DNA of 47,190 nt from Helicobacter sp. TUL (GTDB taxonomy: Bacteria; Campylobacterota; Campylobacteria; Campylobacterales; Helicobacteraceae): contig NZ_NESU01000015.1 of NCBI RefSeq assembly GCF_002287135.1, forward strand, positions 1-47,190. The letters are read 5' to 3'. Made by a program: the position numbers and the translations under genes. A model generated the notes under the pieces. The model saw nothing but the letters and a program-made list of their open reading frames with translations. It was not told the DNA's origin and ran no database searches. Shown in pieces: positions 1-7,680 of this stretch. The stretch's first letter is position 1. Every line of letters begins with the position of its first letter.

Positions 1-1
1 A

Positions 2-784
2 GATCGCCAAAAGTTTTGTGCCTTTATGGCGACAAATGGTGGTGGCGAACACACAAAGATTAGAGATGACTTTTTTGAAATTTTGAATGCTTATAAGCGC
101 GTAGATTCTGGTGGGAGATGGAAAAATAATATTGGTGGACCCATAGGCGATCGCTATGCAAATTTTAGAGATTCTAAGCTCAAATGGCTTAGGAATTATA
201 GATTTCATATTTGTTTTGAAAACTCAAGTTATCCAGGGTATTTGACTGAAAAACTTTTTGATGCTTATGCTGCTGGGTGTATCCCTATATATTGGGGTGA
301 TACAAGTTTGTGTGAAAATGTAGTGCGTGAATCTAGTGGTTGCAGCACTACATCATCTGAAACAATACAAGCAACTATTGCGCATATCTCACCACATTTG
401 CGTGAATATACTATCAATCCAAAGGCTTTTGTTAATGCACATAATTTTGCTACCTTCCAAGATCTCGCACAAGAAGTCATACGTATAGATAGTGATCCTA
501 AGAGGTATCAAGAGATGTATTTTCAACCTATCTTTGTAGGAGATTTTGATCCTTATACATATTACAAGACAAAACTTGAAGTATTTTTAGATTCTATAGT
601 ATCTCAAGGAGCAAAAGCGGCATTGCGTAGAGGTGATGGTGTGCACATGAAGCGACATAATAGAATGTTGATTAAAGGTAGCGATCCACTTAGGGCAATA
701 AAAATGGGAGCTCACAGAGAAATTTCTAAGGCAATTCAAAAATGTAAGAGATACTTTGTGTCAAAATCTAAAGAGAATGTGTAA
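2..784 (+). CDS. alpha-1,3-fucosyltransferase, GT10 family (5' end outside window)
   Basis: This is the C-terminal part of a GDP-fucose-dependent alpha-1,3-fucosyltransferase, which would add fucose to LPS O-chains (Lewis-type antigens). The frame is open from base 2, so the true start lies upstream; the first ATG (26) is internal. The GT10 signature is clear: a KFCAF strand, YKRVDSGGR, then FHICFENSSYPGYLTEKL and AAGCIPIYWGD, which form the donor-binding core. The last ~60 residues are rich in Lys and Arg and look like an amphipathic membrane-attachment tail. No DDLRVNY-type heptad repeats and no poly-C/G tract are visible here, although the missing 5' part could hold a phase-variable tract. 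The family call is firm; the exact acceptor linkage is inference. Confidence 0.9.
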   Translation, partial: DRQKFCAFMATNGGGEHTKIRDDFFEILNAYKRVDSGGRWKNNIGGPIGDRYANFRDSKLKWLRNYRFHICFENSSYPGYLTEKLFDAYAAGCIPIYWGDTSLCENVVRESSGCSTTSSETIQATIAHISPHLREYTINPKAFVNAHNFATFQDLAQEVIRIDSDPKRYQEMYFQPIFVGDFDPYTYYKTKLEVFLDSIVSQGAKAALRRGDGVHMKRHNRMLIKGSDPLRAIKMGAHREISKAIQKCKRYFVSKSKENV

Positions 785-804
785 TAGAGAAAATATATAA
801 AAAG

Positions 805-891
805 TGGTGCCGAGGGTCGGAATCGAACCGACACAGGGTTGCCCCTACTAGATTTTGAGTCTAGCGCGTCTACCAATTTCACCACCCCGGC
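805..891 (-). tRNA. tRNA-Leu (anticodon CAA)
   Basis: The minus strand folds into a class II tRNA with a long variable arm. It has a GCCGGGG acceptor strand, a CTAGA/TCTAG anticodon stem around the loop CTCAAAA (anticodon CAA, reading UUG), a GGTTCGATTCC T-arm and an encoded 3' CCA. Length is 87 nt. It lies 18 nt downstream of a second tRNA-Leu on the same strand, so both probably come from one transcript. Confidence 0.95.
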
Positions 892-909
892 TTATATATA
901 AAAAAGAAA

Positions 910-995
910 TGGTGCGCTGAGCGAGATTTGAACTCGCACGGGTCGCCCCGCCACCCCCTCAAGATGGTGTGTCTACCAATTCCACCACCAGCGCA
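910..995 (-). tRNA. tRNA-Leu (anticodon GAG)
   Basis: This is a class II tRNA of 86 nt on the minus strand. The TGCGCTG/CAGCGCA acceptor pairs perfectly. The anticodon stem CCATC/GGTGG (one G-U pair) encloses loop TTGAGGG, giving anticodon GAG for CUC/CUU codons. A long GC-rich variable arm, a GTTCAAATC T-loop and an encoded CCA are visible. It sits between tRNA-Leu(CAA) and atpE on the same strand. Confidence 0.94.
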
Positions 996-997
996 TA

Positions 998-1018
998 ATC
1001 TCCGCAAGATGCGGAGAT
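998..1018 (-). terminator. 9-bp hairpin between atpE and tRNA-Leu(GAG)
   Basis: ATCTCCGCA and TGCGGAGAT form a perfect 9-bp stem with a 3-nt loop. It begins 5 bases after the atpE stop and ends 2 bases before the tRNA 5' end. No U-tract follows on the minus strand, so it may be a weak or partial terminator, or a processing element that separates atpE mRNA from the tRNAs. Confidence 0.5.
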
Positions 1019-1023
1019 AAATA

Positions 1024-1341
1024 TTAAGAATTAGGCAAGAAAGGATTGCTATAAAGAGCAATAATAGCTAGGACCAATGTATAGATAACTTGTGCTTCGA
1101 TAAGCGCCAATGCAATAAACATTGTTCCAAGCAATTTACCACTAATACCAGGATTTCTAGCAGTTCCAGAGATAGTTGCTGCTGCTGCATGTCCCATACC
1201 GATAGCACCACCAAGTGCTGCAATACCCACACCAACAACTGCACCAAGAACAGAATACATACGAATCATATCTAGACCACTTACTTCAGCTCCAAATGCT
1301 AAGCCAAGCATACCTAAAGACAAAACAAGAAAGATTTTCAT
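1024..1341 (-). CDS. atpE: F0F1 ATP synthase subunit c
   Basis: Subunit c forms the proton-translocating ring of F0. The 105-residue protein has a short N-terminal hydrophobic leader and then the two-helix hairpin. The first helix carries the Gly/Ala packing motif (GIAALGGAIGMGHAAAA), the loop has the conserved ARNP, and the second helix has the proton-carrying Glu in IALALIEAQVIY. The Gln and Ser partners typical of Na+-type rings are absent, so H+ coupling is inferred. As in other Helicobacter, atpE stands apart from the other atp genes. A good ribosome site (AAGGAG) precedes the ATG. It is followed by a hairpin and two tRNA-Leu genes. Confidence 0.96.
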   Translation of the reverse strand: MKIFLVLSLGMLGLAFGAEVSGLDMIRMYSVLGAVVGVGIAALGGAIGMGHAAAATISGTARNPGISGKLLGTMFIALALIEAQVIYTLVLAIIALYSNPFLPNS

Positions 1342-1444
1342 CTTGATCTCCTTACTATAAAATACAAAGTTTTTCGGATCTCTCCCCTACTAAATCTTTG
1401 GAAGCAGCATTCTAGCTATGTTTTGATAAAAGCTAGTTTAAATT

Positions 1445-2065
1445 TCACTCTTGGCGCAAAAATTGTAGCGGATATTTGCATTCTTTGCAGACAACATTTG
1501 CGTCTATTTTGTTGATTTTGTTGTGTGTGGATTCTGAAACTTTGTGTATCTTGCAGTGGCATTGATACACATATACAGCAGGTTTATCTTCTAGTTTGCA
1601 GCTTAAGGGTTTTTGGTCGAGTGAGCAAGAGGGGTTAGTTTGTTTATCAAGCACTGCTTTTGTATTGTTGGCAATTTGGACTGCATTCCATTCCTCAATG
1701 CGTTTATCTTCTTGCATAATATGCCCTATGAGCCAATCTCTAGCAATGATGAGCAAACTTTCTTTGAGGTCATTTATAGAGTGTGAATTTTTAACAAGAC
1801 TTGCCACATTGCGCGTGAATTCCTTGTGAATCTCCTTGTGATTGGAGAGTTCTGGATATCCGATGCTTTTCATATATTCTTCTTCATGCGCAAAATGCAC
1901 ACGCATATAATTAAAAAACTCTGCCAAAATATCTTTAAGCTCCGAGCGATTAGCCGCTTTGTTTGCTGCTGCCTCAACTCGGTGTGCTAACTCAAAGAGT
2001 TTGCGATGTTCGGCATCAATAGTCTCATTATGCACCGAATATTCATTGCTCCACGCTGGCAACAT
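1445..2065 (-). CDS. bacteriohemerythrin with C-terminal four-cysteine tail
   Basis: Residues 1-130 are a hemerythrin domain, which binds O2 reversibly at a non-heme di-iron site. The full ligand set is visible: IDAEH, HFAHEEEYM, NHKEIH and HIMQED. After a ~30-residue linker comes a CxC pair (YQCHCKIH) and a CxxC pair (VCKECKYP), which look like a small zinc-ribbon or other metal site, an unusual addition for a bacteriohemerythrin. It begins 26 bases after the fumarase beta subunit on the same strand, with GAGGGG upstream of the ATG. Roles in O2 sensing, storage or protection of the adjacent Fe-S fumarase are inference. Confidence 0.9.
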   Translation of the reverse strand: MLPAWSNEYSVHNETIDAEHRKLFELAHRVEAAANKAANRSELKDILAEFFNYMRVHFAHEEEYMKSIGYPELSNHKEIHKEFTRNVASLVKNSHSINDLKESLLIIARDWLIGHIMQEDKRIEEWNAVQIANNTKAVLDKQTNPSCSLDQKPLSCKLEDKPAVYVYQCHCKIHKVSESTHNKINKIDANVVCKECKYPLQFLRQE

Positions 2066-2091
2066 ATGTTTTCTACCCCTCAGCTTGAAAA

Positions 2092-2649
2092 CTAGATTTT
2101 TCTATAAGGTTTTTGTCCCATTTCATAAAAATTATTTCCCTGTGTATCGATGGCTACGATAGCAGGAAAATCTTCGATAGTAATGCGTGCCACTGCTTCT
2201 GGACCAAGTTCAGGATACGCCAATACTTCATATTTTTTGATTGTTTTTGAAATAAGAGCAGCAGCTCCTCCAACTGCCACCATATATACCACACCATTTG
2301 CTACCATAGAATCTATCACCTCTTTTGAGCGGTAGCCTTTGCCAATCATACCACTAATACCTTGGGCAATAATTGTAGGCGTATATTTATCCATTCTGCC
2401 ACTTGTTGTGGGACCTGCCGAACCTATTGCATTACCGGGTTTAGCAGGGCTAGGTCCTAGATAATAAATCGTCTCTCCTGCTAATTCTACTGGAAGTTTT
2501 TCGCCTCGCGCTAAAGCTTCTGTTAAGGCTTTGTGTGCGGCGTCTCTAGCAACCAAAATCGTTCCAGAAATAAGCACAGATTCTCCAGCTTTTAGGCTTT
2601 TGCCTACTTCTTTGCTAAAAGGAGCCGTGATTTTTTTGATGTCGCTCAT
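2092..2649 (-). CDS. class I fumarate hydratase, beta subunit (C-terminal half)
   Basis: This is the swivelling beta-subunit domain of the two-subunit, Fe-S-dependent fumarase/L-tartrate dehydratase family, which interconverts fumarate and malate with the alpha subunit upstream. Family motifs are SGTILVARDAAHK, YYLGPSPAKPG, IGSAGPTTSGRMD and MIGKG. I place the start at base 2649 (MSDIKK), which follows a near-perfect GGAGGAAA site and leaves a 10-nt gap after the alpha gene; a longer reading from 2691 would overlap it. At 185 aa it is normal for this family. Tartrate dehydratase is the alternative substrate, but no tartrate genes are nearby. Confidence 0.92.
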   Translation of the reverse strand: MSDIKKITAPFSKEVGKSLKAGESVLISGTILVARDAAHKALTEALARGEKLPVELAGETIYYLGPSPAKPGNAIGSAGPTTSGRMDKYTPTIIAQGISGMIGKGYRSKEVIDSMVANGVVYMVAVGGAAALISKTIKKYEVLAYPELGPEAVARITIEDFPAIVAIDTQGNNFYEMGQKPYRKI

Positions 2650-2659
2650 AGTTTCCTCC

Positions 2660-3505
2660 TTATAGTTCGATATCTGCGTGTCTAGCGGCATGGCAATTGA
2701 TATTAATTGCTACAGGTAAGCCAGCGATATGTGTAGGATACCATTCAACATTGACTTTAAAGGCAGTGGTTGTGCCTCCTAGTCCTTGTGGTCCCACACC
2801 TGTGGCATTTGCCATTTCTAAAAGTTCTTCTTCAAGTTTAGCGTATCGTTCATCGGGGTTTTTAGAATCTACCTCACGCACCGCCGCCTTTTTTGCCAAG
2901 AGTGCTGCTTTTTCCATTGTCCCACCTATACCTACACCTATTACCATAGGAGGACATGCATTGGGACCAGCGAGTTTAACAGCTTCTAAGAATACATTTT
3001 TGACACCTTGGATTCCATCAGCGGGGACAAGCATTTTTAGAATACTTTTGTTTTCACTACCAAATCCCTTTGGTGCAACTTGGATATGCACCTTATCACC
3101 CGGCACAATTCTTGTATGAATAACTGCAGGAGCATTGTTTGTCGTATTTTTACGCTCAAAAAGTGGCTCTGCTACGACGGATTTGCGTAGATATCCCTCA
3201 GTATAGCCTTTTTTTACGCCTTCATTGATAGCATCTTCGATATATCCGCCCACGATATGTGCATCTTGACCGACATTAACAAACACCACAAGCATTCCGG
3301 TATCCTGACAGATAGGCATCATGTTTGTTTGTGCAATTTTGCCATTTTCTATCAATGTATTGATGATGTTTTTTCCAAGTGGTGATTGCTCGATATTTTG
3401 TGCTTTTGCAAATGCTTCTTTTATATCATTTGTTTGCACACAACAAGCCTCAATCGCAAGCTTTGCAACTGCTTCTACTATATCTTGATATTGAATCTCT
3501 CTCAT
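2660..3505 (-). CDS. class I fumarate hydratase, alpha subunit ([4Fe-4S])
   Basis: This is the catalytic alpha subunit of an oxygen-sensitive class I fumarase of the TCA branch. It is 281 aa. Three Cys in the expected positions would hold the [4Fe-4S] cluster: C66 (PICQDTG), C184 (NACPPM) and C271 (NINCHAARH). It is the first gene of a minus-strand unit alpha-beta-hemerythrin and is divergent from the 3685 transporter across a 179-bp AT-rich gap. H. pylori, as I recall, uses the oxygen-stable class II FumC instead, so this type points to another Helicobacter. Tartrate dehydratase activity cannot be excluded from sequence. Confidence 0.93.
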   Translation of the reverse strand: MREIQYQDIVEAVAKLAIEACCVQTNDIKEAFAKAQNIEQSPLGKNIINTLIENGKIAQTNMMPICQDTGMLVVFVNVGQDAHIVGGYIEDAINEGVKKGYTEGYLRKSVVAEPLFERKNTTNNAPAVIHTRIVPGDKVHIQVAPKGFGSENKSILKMLVPADGIQGVKNVFLEAVKLAGPNACPPMVIGVGIGGTMEKAALLAKKAAVREVDSKNPDERYAKLEEELLEMANATGVGPQGLGGTTTAFKVNVEWYPTHIAGLPVAININCHAARHADIEL

Positions 3506-3651
3506 GGCTTTCTCCTTGTTTTGATTCCTAGTGCGATTTCATTCTAACCAAAGATAGCAAAAACAAATCTTAAAAATTTATAAAGAATTGTATGTCGCGT
3601 TATGTAATATTGTATGTGTTGTGTTTGGTAATAAAATATAAAGAATAATGT

Positions 3652-3657
3652 TACAAT
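3652..3657 (+). promoter_or_regulatory. -10 box TACAAT upstream of MHS transporter
   Basis: TACAAT lies 27 bases before the ATG at 3685, in an AT-rich tract. Helicobacter housekeeping promoters usually lack a clear -35, and none is seen here. Confidence 0.5.
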
Positions 3658-3684
3658 GTCTGCAAAATTTTCTAAGGTTTATAT

Positions 3685-4938
3685 ATGCGTTTGCAGAAGT
3701 CAGAAATTAAGGTTTTGGGTTTAAGTTCGCTTGGTGGTATGCTAGAGTTTTATGATTTTATTATTTTTGTATTTTTTACAGAGATTATCTCTAGTGTATT
3801 TTTTCCTAGCACACTTAATCCATTTTGGGCGCATATGAATACCTATGGAGCTTTTGCAGCAGGATATTTTGCAAGACCATTGGGCGGGATTATTATGGCA
3901 CATTTTGGCGATAAAAGTGGGCGCAAAAAGATGTTTATGCTCTCGATCTTGCTTATGGTAATCCCTACTTTTACACTAGGATTTATGCCTACTTTTGAAA
4001 GCATTGGCTATGCTGCACCAATTATGCTTGTGCTTATTAGAATCTTGCAAGGTATTGCCATAGGTGGTGAGCTTCCGGGGGCTTGGGTTTTTGTGTGTGA
4101 GCATAGCGATGACAAAACCTTAGGTTTGTATATGGGCGTTTTTACAAGTGCTGTGATTGGTGGGATTTTGTTGGGAAGTGTGGTAACACTTGGTGTGAAT
4201 CTTATATTTACTCAAGCAGAGATTGCCACTTATGCTTGGCGTGTGCCTTTTATCCTTGGAGGACTTTTTGGGATTATTGCTATTTTTTTACGAAAGTTTC
4301 TAAACGAAACCCCAGTGTTTAAAGAAATTATAGCTATGCAACAAACACAGAAATTTCCCATTGCATCTGTGTTGCAATCTTTTAAGCAAGGCGTGGCATA
4401 TTCTTTTCTTAGCACTTGGATTCTCACAGGTTGCGTGGTTATTATCGTGTTACTCTCTCCAAAGCTTCTCACGCAAGTTTTGGAGGTTTGTGCCATTGAT
4501 AGAGTTTTATACCAAATGCTGATAATTTGTTGTATCGCATTTGGCGCTATCTTGGCTGGAATCTTGCATGATAGAGTTGGTGTCAAAAAAGCAAGCTTTG
4601 TGTTTGGTATGGGGTTATGTATTTTTGCGTTGTGCTTTTATTGGCTCTTAGAGACAAGGGCTTCTTTAGAATTTGTGCTTGTGATGTATTGTGCTATGGC
4701 ATTTTGTGGTGGATTGAGCGTATTTACGCCCATTATTATGGTGCGAAGTTTTCCTGCACCTATACGATATAGTGGACTTTCTTTTGCCTATAATATTTCA
4801 TATGCAGTGTTTGGTGGATTGACACCGATATTTTTTGGCTGGGCAAGTGGGAGCAATCATCTCTTGATGATTGGGTATTATATGGTGTTTTTGGGGATTT
4901 TGGCGATGGTGATTGGAAGGGTGCATAAACCATGCTAA
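3685..4938 (+). CDS. MFS transporter, metabolite:H+ symporter (MHS/ProP-like) family
   Basis: This 417-aa, roughly 12-helix inner-membrane symporter belongs to the MHS branch of the MFS, which contains proline/betaine (ProP), alpha-ketoglutarate and citrate carriers. The branch signature GGMLEFYDFIIFVFF opens helix 1. RPLGGIIMAHFGDKSGRKKMF is the conserved loop 2-3, and RILQGIAIGGELPGAW lies in helix 4. The substrate cannot be read from sequence; the divergent fumarase makes a dicarboxylate possible, but homology to H. pylori ProP-like proteins is equally plausible. Its last 4 bases overlap the convergent moaC. Confidence 0.85.
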   Translation: MRLQKSEIKVLGLSSLGGMLEFYDFIIFVFFTEIISSVFFPSTLNPFWAHMNTYGAFAAGYFARPLGGIIMAHFGDKSGRKKMFMLSILLMVIPTFTLGFMPTFESIGYAAPIMLVLIRILQGIAIGGELPGAWVFVCEHSDDKTLGLYMGVFTSAVIGGILLGSVVTLGVNLIFTQAEIATYAWRVPFILGGLFGIIAIFLRKFLNETPVFKEIIAMQQTQKFPIASVLQSFKQGVAYSFLSTWILTGCVVIIVLLSPKLLTQVLEVCAIDRVLYQMLIICCIAFGAILAGILHDRVGVKKASFVFGMGLCIFALCFYWLLETRASLEFVLVMYCAMAFCGGLSVFTPIIMVRSFPAPIRYSGLSFAYNISYAVFGGLTPIFFGWASGSNHLLMIGYYMVFLGILAMVIGRVHKPC

Positions 4939-5408
4939 GCGCGTTTATAATCCCCACTTTTCCCTCCGCTTTTAGATTCTAAACAAATATCACTTATTAC
5001 CATACTTTTATCAATAGCTTTGAGCATATCATAGATAGTGAGCAATCCTACACTTACGCTATGTAAGGCTTCCATTTCTACACCTGTTTTGCCCTCACAT
5101 TTGACAAGAGATTCTACTCTAAAGGCACATTCTTCTTCTAATGGAATAATATCTACATTGACTTTGCTTATAAAAAGTGGGTGGCACATTGGAATGATTT
5201 GGCTTGTATTTTTAGCCGCCATAATAGCTGCAATCACTGCTGTTTGGATAACTGGTCCTTTTTTGTTGGTATTTTCTATCACTGCCAAAAATGCAGCCTT
5301 ACTCATTGTGATTTTACCGCTAGCAAGTGCTTCCCTAGATGTGCTATCTTTGGTGCTTACATCAACCATCGTAGGATTGTTGTTGTGATTAAGGTGTGTG
5401 AGATTCAT
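4935..5408 (-). CDS. moaC: cyclic pyranopterin monophosphate synthase MoaC
   Basis: MoaC works after MoaA in molybdenum cofactor synthesis, forming cyclic pyranopterin monophosphate. At 157 aa it is the usual length. Diagnostic segments are MVDVSTK, the KKGPVIQTAVIAAIMAAK helix, the PMCHPL active-site motif, and KTGVEMEAL followed by YDMLKAIDK with its catalytic Asp and Lys. The start ATG follows AAAGGATT. It is the last gene of a long minus-strand series, 15 bases after cmoA, and its 3' end overlaps the convergent transporter by 4 bases. moeA, another cofactor gene, is at 29337. Confidence 0.96.
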   Translation of the reverse strand: MNLTHLNHNNNPTMVDVSTKDSTSREALASGKITMSKAAFLAVIENTNKKGPVIQTAVIAAIMAAKNTSQIIPMCHPLFISKVNVDIIPLEEECAFRVESLVKCEGKTGVEMEALHSVSVGLLTIYDMLKAIDKSMVISDICLESKSGGKSGDYKRA

Positions 5409-5423
5409 GATAATCCTTTGGTG

Positions 5424-6137
5424 TTATTTGCGTGCGATGAGCATACCGAAATTTACCCATTTAAAGAGTACTTCGGTATGTTTAAATCCAGCTTCTTGGA
5501 GTAAATGTAGGTTTTCTTGGAGTGTGTAGGGGATTAGCACATTTTCTAGTGCCTCTCGTTTGCGTGCGATTTGGGTTTTAGAGTAGCCATTATTGTGTTT
5601 ATAACTATGGTAGTATTCTATCATTTGGCTATCAAGCAGGGGATCTGTAGTTGTCATTTTTTCACTCATAATAAAAATGCCATTTTCCCTAAGGGATTGA
5701 TATATTTTACGCACTAATCCTAGTCTTTGTGGTGGGCGAATAAATTGCAATGTGTAATTGCTCACAAAAGCACTAGATTCACAAAAATCCTCTTGTGTGC
5801 AGTCAGCGACTTTAAAAGATATGGAGGCGTTGTAAGCTTTTGCTTTGAGTGTAGCGTGTTCTATCATTGCTTTAGAGGTATCAAGCCCTATTAATGTGGC
5901 ATTTGTGTGTGGTTCAAGGTTTAAGAGGAGATTGCCTGTGGAGCAACCAAGATCATAGATTACTCCATCTTTGGCGTTGTATTTCAAAAAATCTATACAT
6001 AACGCAAGGCTTTCTCGATAAAATGGAATAGAGCGCTCTAACATATCATCAAAGACACTCGCTACTTGCGTATCAAATTCAAATTTTTTTTGCACCCCTT
6101 GCGTGGATTCTCCAAAAAGCGTATCTTTTTTTTGCAT
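5424..6137 (-). CDS. cmoA: carboxy-S-adenosyl-L-methionine synthase CmoA
   Basis: CmoA makes carboxy-SAM from SAM and prephenate for wobble uridine modification (cmo5U) in tRNA. I choose the start at 6137 (MQKKDTLFGES), which sits 10 bases after the preceding stop behind an AAGAAG site and gives 237 aa, the normal size. A reading from 6266 would overlap the HD gene by over 100 bases. Visible motifs are FEFDTQVASVFDDMLERSIP and the SAM loop YDLGCSTGNLL, then FIRPPQR. The second and third codons begin an A8 run, prone to slippage. The partner cmoB is not in this window. Confidence 0.9.
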   Translation of the reverse strand: MQKKDTLFGESTQGVQKKFEFDTQVASVFDDMLERSIPFYRESLALCIDFLKYNAKDGVIYDLGCSTGNLLLNLEPHTNATLIGLDTSKAMIEHATLKAKAYNASISFKVADCTQEDFCESSAFVSNYTLQFIRPPQRLGLVRKIYQSLRENGIFIMSEKMTTTDPLLDSQMIEYYHSYKHNNGYSKTQIARKREALENVLIPYTLQENLHLLQEAGFKHTEVLFKWVNFGMLIARK

Positions 6138-6147
6138 ATATGCTTCT

Positions 6148-7347
6148 TTAGGCAAAGTTTCTAAAAATCGCACCCAAATCGACGTTTGCGATTTCTTTAT
6201 CAGCGCATTTTTGGAATATGCCCTGTGCTCCCTCGATGAGATCTTGGCTAGATACGCCATGTGCAATGGAGATCTTGGCTTCTAAAAATGCACTAAGATT
6301 GTCGCATACTTTGAGAAACTCTCCATATATGGGATCAAATTTATCTTCATTAAATTGCGCAAAAAAATCTGCGCCATTTTGCATATCGTATCTAAAGTGC
6401 TCAATCTTATAGCGGTTATTGAATTCATCTTGTGTAAAATATTCGATATCATCACGAATGTTTGGCGGGACTTTACATAGAATCTTGTCATTTACTGCTT
6501 GTCGCTCGATATTTTTGATAAATTCATCTAAACCTTTTACCGTGTGCTTGATAGGTGAGATAATATCTCGCGTGAGAATCTCAGGTAAATCGTGAAACAA
6601 ACCACATAAAAAATGATTAATGCGCATTTGCTTACAACATCCCAAATCAAGGCTCAATAAATACGCGCTTATGGCGACTATGAGCGTGTGTCCTAATACA
6701 GAAGTTGCGGGGATTCTTGGTGTTTGGCTCCAGCGTTTTTGGAATCTAAGTTGTCCAAACATTGTGATAAGCTCACGCACATCTTCATAAAGCACAATTT
6801 GTTGCATACCCGCAAGATGATAATGTTCCTCCACTTGCTTGTCGATAGTATTTTTGATATTTTGCACATCATACATATTGGCATTAAAATGATAAATAAT
6901 GTCAAACTCCCATTTTGATGCGTAATAATGCGAAGCTTTGAGAATCTCTTTTTCGATATTGGAAGTATGTGAAGTGAGATATGTCTCCATTTGTGGGAAA
7001 AACTCATACGCCTCAAGATCGGTTTGTAGGTTTTGCATCACAAAATGCACAAGTTCTTGATTATGTGTTTTTGCCAATTGGTGAAATACGGGAGGCTTAA
7101 TGTCAGTTAGCACGATACGCTCAAAAAATTCATAGCAAAATTGTAGGATTAATTGCTCCCAATTAATTTTAATCTTTCGGATATGCTCCTCATATCGCGC
7201 CAAAAGATAAGCGATAACAAACTTATGTGCTTGTTTATCTAGCTCGACAAACTCCACAGGTGTGGCTTGGTCATTCCAACGCCGAATAGATGCAGCTACA
7301 AAAATCTTGCGTAAAAGTGTGTTGCTAAGGCGTGGAATTTTTGGCAT
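6148..7347 (-). CDS. tandem HD-domain protein (YfbR-like), N-terminal copy degenerate
   Basis: This 399-aa cytoplasmic protein looks like two YfbR/HD-type units in series. The C-terminal unit (~200-399) has the features of a metal-dependent HD hydrolase: RFQKRWSQTPRI, then SVLGHTL, CGLFHDLPEILTRDIISPIKH and a distal Asp in LKVCDNLSAFLEAK. The N-terminal unit (~1-190) repeats the outline (IRRWNDQATPVEF, DKQAHKFVIAYLL, FCYEFFERIVLTDIKPPV), but the His-Asp pair is replaced by Phe-Glu. A 5'-deoxynucleotidase-like activity for the second half is inference. It follows the small lipoprotein gene and is 10 bases ahead of cmoA. Confidence 0.8.
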   Translation of the reverse strand: MPKIPRLSNTLLRKIFVAASIRRWNDQATPVEFVELDKQAHKFVIAYLLARYEEHIRKIKINWEQLILQFCYEFFERIVLTDIKPPVFHQLAKTHNQELVHFVMQNLQTDLEAYEFFPQMETYLTSHTSNIEKEILKASHYYASKWEFDIIYHFNANMYDVQNIKNTIDKQVEEHYHLAGMQQIVLYEDVRELITMFGQLRFQKRWSQTPRIPATSVLGHTLIVAISAYLLSLDLGCCKQMRINHFLCGLFHDLPEILTRDIISPIKHTVKGLDEFIKNIERQAVNDKILCKVPPNIRDDIEYFTQDEFNNRYKIEHFRYDMQNGADFFAQFNEDKFDPIYGEFLKVCDNLSAFLEAKISIAHGVSSQDLIEGAQGIFQKCADKEIANVDLGAIFRNFA

Positions 7348-7355
7348 AAGATTCT

Positions 7356-7532
7356 CTATTTTTTGTAATAATCGCCACTAGCACCTACACATTGTTGTGT
7401 GCATTGTCCATTTTGACAAATCGTTTGGCATTCTATAGCTTGGTATGAACCTACAGGCTTTTTGTGTGAACAAGCACTAAAACATATAAGACTTACCATC
7501 ATCATTCCCATAAGATGTGCAAAAATTCGCAT
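7356..7532 (-). CDS. small cysteine-rich lipoprotein (58 aa)
   Basis: This short gene starts at ATG 7532 behind AAGGAG (5-nt spacing) and encodes a 58-residue protein. Residues 1-20 form a hydrophobic signal (MRIFAHLMGMMMVSLICFSA) ending in a lipobox-like FSAC, so C21 would be lipidated. The ~37-residue mature part carries two CX3C motifs (C35/C39 and C44/C48), a spacing that suggests two disulfides or metal binding in the periplasm. It ends 8 bases before the HD gene, inside the minus-strand run. I do not recognise the family. A possible TATAAT (minus strand, 7662-7667) lies upstream. Confidence 0.7.
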   Translation of the reverse strand: MRIFAHLMGMMMVSLICFSACSHKKPVGSYQAIECQTICQNGQCTQQCVGASGDYYKK

Positions 7533-7680
7533 GCATACTCCTTAGAAAAATAAAAATTATCTCTACAAATTACAATAAAGCATTTTTTATGCCATTATGA
7601 TAACCCAAAGCATCAGGCAAAGATTCTTAATACACGTTAAGATTGTTGTAGGAGTGGCTTTATTATAGAGTAGATTTTTG

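Noticed and set aside
879-1061. 60-residue reading frame across the tRNA-Leu(GAG) gene
   Set aside because: It is antisense-free tRNA sequence read as protein; a complete cloverleaf explains the bases.
2697-3119. 140-residue plus-strand frame inside fumarase alpha
   Set aside because: Antisense to conserved codons, no recognisable domain and no ribosome site.
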